Source: Deltaproteobacteria bacterium (GTDB taxonomy: Bacteria; Myxococcota_A; Polyangia; HGW-17; JAJRWW01). From it: DNA of 48,063 nt. A model generated the notes under the pieces. It had not been told where the DNA came from. It saw nothing but the letters and a program-made list of their open reading frames with translations, and ran no database searches. The translations under genes were made by a program, and so were the position numbers. The stretch is from NCBI GenBank assembly GCA_029938605.1, contig JAOZUO010000054.1, positions 1 to 48,063 on the forward strand, given 5' to 3'. Below are positions 41,868-48,063 of this stretch, one piece after another (within the stretch, counting starts at the first letter, position 1; every line of letters begins with the position of its first letter).

Positions 41868-43031
41868 TCATCCCATGCGCAGGGGGATGGGCATGAAGAT
41901 CAACACAAAGACGATCATCACCAACAGCCCCACGGCCCGGCGGCCACTCGAGAGGGGCTCGAGGTCCACGGGGGGATGGTACCGACCGCCGGAGCGACGG
42001 AGCATGAACAGCAGCAGGGCGGGCCAGATGAACCAGGGTAGCGCCGCGCTAAAAGCGTTGGTGAGCGCGGCGTCCCAGGTATTGAGCCACAGGGGTGGGA
42101 CGCCGGCGGCCAGGGGAGCCACCGTGAAATACGAATCAAAAAAGACGTAAACGACCACGCAGATCCCCACCATGGGGAGCAGCTTATGGAACCACCGGGA
42201 TGCCCATTCGTAGCGGGAGCCGAAATAGGCGAAGGCCACATGGCCACCGTCGAGTTGCCACACGGGGATGAGGTTGATCATGGTGATCAGCAGGCCGCAC
42301 CAGGCCGCCCAGGCGATGGGATGCAAAAACACGTCCCGACCTTGCCAGGGCAACAGCTCCCCTTTGACCAGGTACTTGAGCCCCAGGTAGAAGATGGAGT
42401 TGCCCTCGGACATAGCCGCTGCCCCCGGGGGCACAATGCTCACGTCCGACAGCCACAGGCCGTAGGCGAGCAGCGGCACGGTGACCACCAGGCCGGCCAG
42501 GGGCCCGGCCGCGCCGATGTCCATGAGCGCGTTTCGGTTCTTCACCCGCTCGCGCATGGAGATGAGCGCGCCAAAGGTGCCCAGACCGACAAAGGGCAGA
42601 GGGATAAAGAACGGGAGCGACACATCCACCTTGTGGATCCGCGCGGCGATGTAGTGCCCCATCTCATGGCACAGCAGGATGAACATCAACGTGGCGGAAA
42701 AATAGAGGCCACGCCAGGGCTCCAACAGGGAGAGGCCGCCGGGGTCGAACCCCGTGTAGGGCTCAAAGAGCAACAACGGCATTCCCGGCCCCAAATCGAT
42801 CACCCCAATCCAGATGGAGGGTGGTCCAGTGGATACGTACGTGAGCCCGGCGAAGGTGGTGGTGATAAGGGTCGCGACGAAGAGGGCGAGATGCAGCAGG
42901 TAGTTGTTCTTGCGCAGCTTGGACGGGGGCCCGAACTCGGGCACATTTTCCTCGGCGCCGTGACCCGCGCGCTGGGGCTCACGGTCCTTGTGGGGATTCG
43001 GGTGGTGTTTGCTGGGAGGATAGGGAGGCAT
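41868..43031 (-). CDS. site-2 protease-like intramembrane metalloprotease (M50)
   Basis: The 387-aa protein, from ATG 43031 with GAGGG 8 nt ahead, has six to seven hydrophobic segments. The zinc site is HEMGH in LLCHEMGHYIAARIH, and the second conserved motif is NLIPVWQLDGGH. No PDZ domain is seen. The N-terminus is His/Pro-rich and charged. Site-2 proteases cut transmembrane anti-sigma or regulatory proteins, so the FecR fusion or other membrane regulators could be substrates; that is only a guess. It follows the DnaJ gene by 11 nt. Confidence 0.85.
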   Translation of the reverse strand: MPPYPPSKHHPNPHKDREPQRAGHGAEENVPEFGPPSKLRKNNYLLHLALFVATLITTTFAGLTYVSTGPPSIWIGVIDLGPGMPLLLFEPYTGFDPGGLSLLEPWRGLYFSATLMFILLCHEMGHYIAARIHKVDVSLPFFIPLPFVGLGTFGALISMRERVKNRNALMDIGAAGPLAGLVVTVPLLAYGLWLSDVSIVPPGAAAMSEGNSIFYLGLKYLVKGELLPWQGRDVFLHPIAWAAWCGLLITMINLIPVWQLDGGHVAFAYFGSRYEWASRWFHKLLPMVGICVVVYVFFDSYFTVAPLAAGVPPLWLNTWDAALTNAFSAALPWFIWPALLLFMLRRSGGRYHPPVDLEPLSSGRRAVGLLVMIVFVLIFMPIPLRMG

Positions 43032-43042
43032 GTGAATCGCCC

Positions 43043-44071
43043 TCAATCGTCGACTAGGTCTTGTAGGCGTTTGCGGTAGGCCACGGTACGTGGGTAGGCG
43101 TCAGAGGGCGCCTGGCGCTCAGCCTCCGCCAGGAGCTTTCGTACTTCCTCGGGGAGCTTCTCGGGCAGCTCCAACTCCAAGGTGATGAGCAGATCTCCCC
43201 GACCGGACCTGGGCGTGGGCCCGGGCCCAGGGATGCCGCCCCCCTCAAGGCGCAGCACCTGGCCATTTTGTACCCCCGCGGGCACATGGACGGAGGTGCT
43301 CCCCTCCAGGGTGGGCACCTCCACCCGGCCCCCCGCCAGGGCGGTGGTCACCGGGAGTGGCACCCGACATCGCAGGTGCTGACTGTCGGACTCGAGCATT
43401 GGGTGCTCGGCCACCTCCACCAGGAAGGTGAGATCCCCCTCGGGGCCGCCGTTCTCGCCCGGCGTGCCTCCGCCCGGAATGCGGGTGAGCATGCCCGCTC
43501 CCGACCCTGGCGGGACGGTGATCTTGAAGACTCGCTCGCCCAACTGAACCCCGGAGCCCTGACAGTCGCCGCAGTCGCTACCGCCGGTCTGACCGATGCC
43601 CTTGCAGGCCGGACAGCGCACGGGGGACTCGAAGCGGACGGTCTTAACGCAGCCCAGGTACGCCTCGGTCATCGAAAGCGAAAGCGTGTAGCGAAGGTCC
43701 TGCCCCAAAGACCACCGGCGGTTGATCTTCTCCATGAGGCCGCCCACGAGGTTGGTGACCCCCTCGACAACCCCGGGCGTGCTCGCCGCCGCCTCCTTTT
43801 GAGCCTGGGTAGCCTGGGTAGCCTGGGCAGCCTGGGCAGCCTGGGCAGCCGCGGGCTGGAACACCTCGTCGTAGGCCCTCCGCAGCTTCGCGTCCGACAG
43901 GGTCTCGTAAGCCTTCACCACGGACTGGAACCGCTCGGCCGCGGTGGAGTCCTGGTTCAGATCCGGGTGCAGCTCCTTGGCCAGACGTCGGTAGGCGGTC
44001 TTGATATCCTGGGGCTTGGCCGAAGCCACGAGGCCCAGGAGACGGTAGTAGTTCGGTAGGTTCGACACCAT
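43043..44071 (-). CDS. DnaJ-like co-chaperone with reduced zinc-finger region
   Basis: From ATG 44071 the 342-aa product has a J domain (YYRLLGL...YRRLAKELHPDLNQD with the HPD motif), then an Ala/Gln/Thr tandem-repeat linker, a middle with only two CxxCxGxG motifs (CPACKGIG and CGDCQGSG) where DnaJ has four, and two C-terminal beta domains (VFKITVPPGSGAGMLTRIPG; GRVEVPTLEGSTSVHVPAGV). It should stimulate DnaK and bind unfolded protein. No DnaK or GrpE is in view. The linker is coded by five 9-bp repeats (43803-43847). The longer upstream frame to 44365 is spurious because it overlaps the DUF2400 gene. Confidence 0.88.
   Translation of the reverse strand: MVSNLPNYYRLLGLVASAKPQDIKTAYRRLAKELHPDLNQDSTAAERFQSVVKAYETLSDAKLRRAYDEVFQPAAAQAAQAAQATQATQAQKEAAASTPGVVEGVTNLVGGLMEKINRRWSLGQDLRYTLSLSMTEAYLGCVKTVRFESPVRCPACKGIGQTGGSDCGDCQGSGVQLGERVFKITVPPGSGAGMLTRIPGGGTPGENGGPEGDLTFLVEVAEHPMLESDSQHLRCRVPLPVTTALAGGRVEVPTLEGSTSVHVPAGVQNGQVLRLEGGGIPGPGPTPRSGRGDLLITLELELPEKLPEEVRKLLAEAERQAPSDAYPRTVAYRKRLQDLVDD
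43803..43847. repeat. five 9-bp tandem repeats in the DnaJ-like gene
   Basis: Five copies of gcctgggta or gcctgggca encode the Ala-Gln-Ala/Thr linker after the J domain. Copy-number change would shift the linker by three residues without a frameshift. Confidence 0.9.
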
Positions 44072-44144
44072 GAGAGTGGGTAATGAACCATGATTTCGGG
44101 GACCACGCAAGGAACGGCCCGAGCCATAGGGGCGGGCGACCGGT

Positions 44145-44987
44145 TCAGACCCTACAAACCGGTACCAAGGGGCACTTGGCGCAGAGCTTGGGGTCGGCGC
44201 GGGTGGGACAAGCGCCGAGGATGCCGAGGTGGGCCAGGGCGAAGTCGTACTTGATGGGATCGGCGGGGTCCAGGGCGCGGAGGCCGGCGGTAATATCCTG
44301 GACCATTGCCTTGCCGGCGGTGCGGCGGGCAGTGAGGCCCAGCCGCCGGCCGATGCGGGCCACATGGGTGTCGAGGGGAACCAGGAGTTGGGCGGGTCGA
44401 GCCGCAGTCCACAGGCCCAGATCCAGCTCGTCTCGGCGCACCATCCAGCGCAAGAACATGTGGAGTCGTTTGGAGGCGCCGGGGCCGCTTACCCCCGGCA
44501 GGAAGGATCGGGTGCCCCGGCGCAATACGTCCACCGCGGGCGGAGCGAGGTCGCTCAGAGCGCAAACCAGACCGTCGGCTCCGACCAGGGTATCGGGGGC
44601 CGATGCCGGCTGGGCTGCGGCAAAGAGGGGCTCCAGGCCGCCAGCCTCCCGCAGGGCCGCCCCCAGCATCAGCCACAGGTTGGCCATGTCCCGGTCCCGC
44701 ACCCACCGGTAGGTAAACCCCTGGGCCTTCCGGAGGGCAGCGGCGGGGCCGAGGTTCGTCAGGGTCCGCGCCGGACGGGACCCCAGGGGCGCCAGGGCAG
44801 CGGCCACCCCCGCCAGCACAGATTTGACGTTGCCAAAGGCCAGGCCCGCCGCGACATAGGCCACCACCTCCTGGTCCCGCGGATCCGGGTATCGATGCAC
44901 AGCCGACAGCGGATCCGTAGGAAGAAACTCGCGGCGGTTGTACCGGGCGAGCACGCGATCCAGGAAGGGCTTGAGGCGAAGGCTCAC
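44145..44987 (-). CDS. DUF2400/TIGR02757-family protein with Fe-S-like Cys motif
   Basis: The 280-aa protein matches the TIGR02757 (DUF2400) family: RREFLPTDPLSAVHRYPDPR, DQEVVAYVAAGLAFGN, MFLRWMVRRDELDLGLW, LVPLDTHVARIGRRLGLTAR and a C-terminal Cys cluster CPTRADPKLCAKCPLVPVC. The cluster spacing (C-x8-C-x2-C-x5-C) is close to the endonuclease III [4Fe-4S] motif, and family members are considered related to HhH DNA glycosylases. The start is GTG 44987, overlapping the thiD stop (GTGA). Enzyme activity is not established. Confidence 0.85.
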   Translation of the reverse strand: MSLRLKPFLDRVLARYNRREFLPTDPLSAVHRYPDPRDQEVVAYVAAGLAFGNVKSVLAGVAAALAPLGSRPARTLTNLGPAAALRKAQGFTYRWVRDRDMANLWLMLGAALREAGGLEPLFAAAQPASAPDTLVGADGLVCALSDLAPPAVDVLRRGTRSFLPGVSGPGASKRLHMFLRWMVRRDELDLGLWTAARPAQLLVPLDTHVARIGRRLGLTARRTAGKAMVQDITAGLRALDPADPIKYDFALAHLGILGACPTRADPKLCAKCPLVPVCRV

Positions 44988-45742
44988 GGCAGGTAACGGT
45001 GACGGCCGCCCAGGTCGTAGGTGTGCTCCAGGCGCTGGGTCAGATAGGCCTTGGCCGCCGATACGGCCTCGGGGAGCGCGTTGCCCAGACCCAGCCGACA
45101 GGCCACTGCCGTGGCCAGGGCGCAGCCGGTGCCACGTACGTTCTGTACCTCCACACGGCTCGCGGCGAACTCGTAGAAGCGGATGCCGTCGAACAGCACA
45201 TCCACGGGAGGCCCTTCGGCGTGGCCGCCCTTGACGAGCACCGCCTGGGCGCCGGCGTCCCTCAGATCCTTGGCCGCACCCTGCACGTCCGCCATTGTGT
45301 TGATCTCCCGCCCGGTGAGGGCGGCGAGCTCGGGCCGATTCGGGGTAACCAAAGTGGCCAGACGCATGAGCGGGACAAGATCGGAGAGGGGGCCGGTGAG
45401 AAGCGACTCCCCCGAGCTGGCGCCCAGGACAGGATCCAGCACTAGCGGCATCTGCGTGGAACGCCGCAGTCCCTCCACCAGGGGCTCCACCAGGGCCGTG
45501 GTGCCCAACATGCCGACCTTTACAGCGGCCACCGGGCTGCCAAAAAGCACGCCGGAGAGCTGCTCCACCACCTTTGCCGGATCCACCGGCTCCCACCAGG
45601 TCACGCCCTTGTTCCCCTGGGCGGTGAGGGCGGTGACTACGCCAGCGGGGTGCATCTCGTGGTGCCAGGCCGTGCGGGCGTCGGCCAGGAGCCCCGCTCC
45701 ACCCGTGGGATCCAGGCCGCCAATGCAGAGCAACACCCTCAT
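44984..45742 (-). CDS. thiD: hydroxymethylpyrimidine kinase / phosphomethylpyrimidine kinase
   Basis: ThiD phosphorylates 4-amino-5-hydroxymethyl-2-methylpyrimidine for thiamine synthesis. The 252-aa protein starts MRVLLCIGGLDPTGGAGLLAD (phosphate-binding loop) and includes TALTAQGN, KVGMLGT, PLVLDPVLGASSGESLL, VTPNRPELAALTG, AVLVKGGHAEG and RGTGCALATAVACRLG with catalytic-loop Gly-Thr-Gly-Cys. ATG 45742 overlaps the stop of the HEAT-cyclophilin gene (ATGA), so it is co-translated with an unrelated lipoprotein gene. No other thi genes are near, and no thiamine riboswitch is seen before it. Confidence 0.93.
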   Translation of the reverse strand: MRVLLCIGGLDPTGGAGLLADARTAWHHEMHPAGVVTALTAQGNKGVTWWEPVDPAKVVEQLSGVLFGSPVAAVKVGMLGTTALVEPLVEGLRRSTQMPLVLDPVLGASSGESLLTGPLSDLVPLMRLATLVTPNRPELAALTGREINTMADVQGAAKDLRDAGAQAVLVKGGHAEGPPVDVLFDGIRFYEFAASRVEVQNVRGTGCALATAVACRLGLGNALPEAVSAAKAYLTQRLEHTYDLGGRHRYLP

Positions 45743-48036
45743 GGGGACCTGTCCTTTGATGACTTCATGGGAGACCTCTTCGCCGGCTTCATGGAGGAGC
45801 CTTTCGTCGGTTGCTTCGGCGGTCGCTTCGCCGGTTGCTTCGCCGAGCTCTTCGCCGCCCCGGCGCCGGCGGCCGGCAGGATCTGGAATCGCGCCCCTGG
45901 GAAAAGCCGATCCGCTTGGGCCAGGCCGGCGGTGACCACCGCGAAGGCGGTGTACTTCCCATCCAGGTGCGGCGCCGGTCCCAACGTAATGAAAAACTGA
46001 CTGGACTCGGTGTCCCGCCCTGCGTGGGCCAGCCCCACCACGCCGCGCACGAAGCGGGCGTCGCTCAGCTCCGACAGGTAGAAGCTGGTGTCCCCACCAA
46101 AGCCCGTGCCCGTGGGATCCCCGCCCTGAACCACAAAGCCCGACACCACCCGATGAAAGAAGGACTGACGATAGGCGCCCTGGTTCACCAGACGTAGGAA
46201 GTACGCCGCGGTCATGGGCGCCCAGTCCGGTCTGAGCCGTAGGGTCATGGGCCCCGCCGCCGTGCGCAGCGTCACCGACACCGGCGCCGTCAGCGGCTCG
46301 GCCGGCGGGGGCCGACGATCCGCTGACCAGGTCACAGGGGCCCGAGCGCGACCGACCACCGCCGCCAGGGAAGCCCGCGCGAGATCCCGCAAGGTGGGAT
46401 GGTGATGGCGGGCCGCGATCTTGAGCCGCTTCACCACCGGGTTGTCGGCCATGTGGCGCACCAGGCGCGTTAGCTCCAGCCAGCGGTAGAGTTGGACGTG
46501 CACCGGTGGCGACTTCAGCGCCAGGAACTGCCGGCGGGCCGCCACCAGGCAACTGTGTTTCACCGGCGGCGTCCCTCCAGAACCGATGGCCTTGAGCAGA
46601 ACGCCGCAGGCCGTGGCCCCGGCGCCGAAGATCGCAGGGTCCTTGGACGCAAGACCACCCGAAACCAGAGCGTGGCCGGGATCTCCTCCCAGGCGGCCGG
46701 CCGCCGTGACCACGGCGGCCCGGGTGCGCACCTTGCCCTGCACCCAGAGACGACGCAGCCTCCGGAAGGGACGCCGGGCCACTCCCCGGGCCAGCCCCCA
46801 GGCGAGGAAGGCCTGGGCCTCATCGACAGACAGCCCGCCGCCGCTACACTTCTCCAGATGGTGGACCCGCCCTTGAATGAGATCCGCCAACACCGCCACC
46901 CGGCAGGCCAGCCGAGCCAGTTGGTGGGCTGCACAGGATCCGGCCGCCGCCTTCGTTCGCGCTTCTCCCACGCCCTTTAGCCACCTCTTGACGTGCCGGC
47001 CCAGCCACGGTCGGCGAGGTTGTGACGCCAAAGCGCCAAGTCCCTGCCACAGCATCACCGGGGACACGGTACGACAGGCGGTGGACGACAGCGTCTTGAC
47101 CCAGTCATCCATCAAGGGTCCGATCACGCCGCCCTTGGCTCCCCCTCTGGTGCCGTCTCGCCGCACCAGCCCCTGGAGCGCCAGGCGCCCCAGGGTGCCA
47201 CCCCGCCGCGCCAGTCCGGCCAAGTCGGCACCGGACAGGAGCCCGAGGCGAATCATCGCCCGGCCGAGCTGCATCCGGGTCTCGGCGTCCTTCTCGGCGC
47301 CGAACCGCGCCTTCAACCGCTTGCTTCGCTGAGCCGCCCCCCCCTTGCGGACCTTGACATAGCGCTGCACCAGGGTAGCCAGGAGATAGGCTGCGGCGCG
47401 ACGCACCTGAACGGGCGTGTCTCCTTTTTCCAGGCGGGCCAGAGCCAGGGGCGCCGCCGCTTGGGTCAATGTGCTGCCCCGGCGGGCTAGTAGCGCAAGG
47501 GTGATCCACACCTGCACCCGCACCCGACCAGAGCCGGAGGTCGCCACGAGCTTCACCAGGGCCCGGGCAGCGACGGCCCCGCCCACCAGGCCGAGGCTGC
47601 GAAGTGCCGCCACCCGGACAGAGTCGTCATCGTCCAGGGCCACGCGAAGTAGCAGCGGCTCGGCGGCCCGACTGTCGGAGGCCAGACCCAACGCCCAAGC
47701 GGCGGCGGCCCGTACCGAGGCGTCCTCATCTCCAAGCAGGGCGTGGACCTGGCGCGACAGCTCCGGCGAACCGATGCGTCCTGCAGCCAGGATCGCCCGA
47801 CGGCGCACCCGGGGCGAAGGGTGAGCCAGGAGGCTGCGCACGCTCACCGAGTCGGCGGGCCGACTGTACTCGATCATCCAGAGCCCATGGGCGGCGCGGT
47901 GATCTGTGTGGATCTCGGCCGAAGATCTGCGCTCCGGACAGCCGTTCCCAGAGGGAGGCGGATCCGTACACCCAGCCACAAGCACCCCAAGGACCATCCA
48001 TCTAAGGGCCCGTCTAAAAATAACTCGATCGCTCAT
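45739..48036 (-). CDS. HEAT-repeat / cyclophilin-type peptidyl-prolyl isomerase lipoprotein
   Basis: The 765-aa protein starts with a lipoprotein signal (WMVLGVLVAGC). A HEAT-repeat solenoid fills residues about 55-560 (VRRRAILAAGRIGSPELS, VRAAAAWALGLASDSRAAEP, VRVAALRSLGLVGG). A cyclophilin domain follows at about 580-720, with FFHRVVSGFVVQGGDPTGTG, SQFFITLGPAPHLDGKYTAF and other active-site residues. The C-terminal tail is Lys/Pro/Ser-rich and repetitive (KQPAKRPPKQPTKGSS). It may act as an outer-membrane folding factor in the periplasm. It begins the operon near the window end; the promoter is probably beyond 48,036. Confidence 0.85.
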   Translation of the reverse strand: MSDRVIFRRALRWMVLGVLVAGCTDPPPSGNGCPERRSSAEIHTDHRAAHGLWMIEYSRPADSVSVRSLLAHPSPRVRRRAILAAGRIGSPELSRQVHALLGDEDASVRAAAAWALGLASDSRAAEPLLLRVALDDDDSVRVAALRSLGLVGGAVAARALVKLVATSGSGRVRVQVWITLALLARRGSTLTQAAAPLALARLEKGDTPVQVRRAAAYLLATLVQRYVKVRKGGAAQRSKRLKARFGAEKDAETRMQLGRAMIRLGLLSGADLAGLARRGGTLGRLALQGLVRRDGTRGGAKGGVIGPLMDDWVKTLSSTACRTVSPVMLWQGLGALASQPRRPWLGRHVKRWLKGVGEARTKAAAGSCAAHQLARLACRVAVLADLIQGRVHHLEKCSGGGLSVDEAQAFLAWGLARGVARRPFRRLRRLWVQGKVRTRAAVVTAAGRLGGDPGHALVSGGLASKDPAIFGAGATACGVLLKAIGSGGTPPVKHSCLVAARRQFLALKSPPVHVQLYRWLELTRLVRHMADNPVVKRLKIAARHHHPTLRDLARASLAAVVGRARAPVTWSADRRPPPAEPLTAPVSVTLRTAAGPMTLRLRPDWAPMTAAYFLRLVNQGAYRQSFFHRVVSGFVVQGGDPTGTGFGGDTSFYLSELSDARFVRGVVGLAHAGRDTESSQFFITLGPAPHLDGKYTAFAVVTAGLAQADRLFPGARFQILPAAGAGAAKSSAKQPAKRPPKQPTKGSSMKPAKRSPMKSSKDRSP

Positions 48037-48063
48037 GACGCCGCTGCATCCCGGCTCGCTTCG

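Noticed and set aside
43043-44365. 440-codon DnaJ frame extended to 44365
   Set aside because: The extra 98 residues are Pro/Ser-rich and overlap the DUF2400 gene; ATG 44071 starts the J domain normally.
45650-45742. Thiamine riboswitch before thiD
   Set aside because: The gene is translationally coupled to the preceding one, with no room for a leader.
1-48063. tRNA or rRNA genes
   Set aside because: No convincing T-loop/anticodon arrangement or rRNA sequence was noticed on reading; a computed search would be needed to be certain.

Overview
The window is a high-GC chromosomal segment (my impression is about 65 % GC) with tightly packed genes and many lipobox-bearing secreted proteins. MopE-type Asp/Cys-rich repeats, Myxococcus-type cysteine-rich repeats, thrombospondin type-3 repeats, an AgmX/PglI-like C-terminal domain, a von Willebrand (VWA) lipoprotein, FecR/PEGA fusions and HEAT-cyclophilin fusions together point to the former Deltaproteobacteria, most likely Myxococcota or a Bradymonadales-like lineage. 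This assignment is an inference from gene content. I saw no rRNA, tRNA or CRISPR array.

Layout. Positions 1-2,940 hold an AT-rich lipoprotein gene and an intact IS1380-type transposase, a likely island edge. Positions 2,942-7,619 (minus) encode a VWA/MopE lipoprotein and a CehA-like PHP metallohydrolase lipoprotein. Positions 7,620-8,706 are a 1.1-kb non-coding zone with three 51-bp tandem repeats that carry nested dyads, a transposase remnant and pentamer/hexamer microsatellites. Positions 8,707-12,277 (plus) encode two overlapping nitrogenase component-1-like proteins, followed by a pyrophosphate-dependent phosphofructokinase. Positions 13,652-20,267 (minus) carry a sigma factor, glycerol kinase, an OmpA lipoprotein, a MEMO-family protein and an AgmX-like lipoprotein. 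A 164-bp imperfect palindrome follows. Then come a Tat-type beta-propeller protein and an ECF sigma/anti-sigma (FecR-PEGA) pair with ATGA overlap, and then a hairpin-bounded IS200/IS605-like relic. Positions 24,729-30,527 encode an outer-membrane-like protein, small secreted proteins, an amidohydrolase, a Cys-rich lipoprotein and a DUF2270 membrane protein.

Positions 30,548-36,825 (minus) are a compact five-gene operon: short-chain dehydrogenase, YqeK-like HD hydrolase, metallo-beta-lactamase-fold hydrolase, FabH/OleA-like ketosynthase III and a 950-aa acyl-CoA-synthetase/sulfotransferase fusion. Together they look like an uncharacterised pathway that condenses, reduces, activates and sulfonates an acyl chain. 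A large MopE-repeat lipoprotein is divergent from it. Positions 39,359-48,036 (minus) read as one long run: HEAT-cyclophilin lipoprotein, thiD, DUF2400/TIGR02757 protein, DnaJ-like chaperone, site-2 protease, zinc-ribbon membrane protein, Smr-domain protein and M24 peptidase. Several of these genes overlap by 4 nt.

The two strongest candidates for undescribed biology are the nitrogenase-like pair at 8,707-12,277, which has lost several canonical cluster-ligand cysteines and has no reductase or maturase gene nearby, and the ketosynthase/ligase-sulfotransferase operon at 30,548-36,825. The nested-dyad repeat array and the 164-bp palindrome are the most striking non-coding structures.
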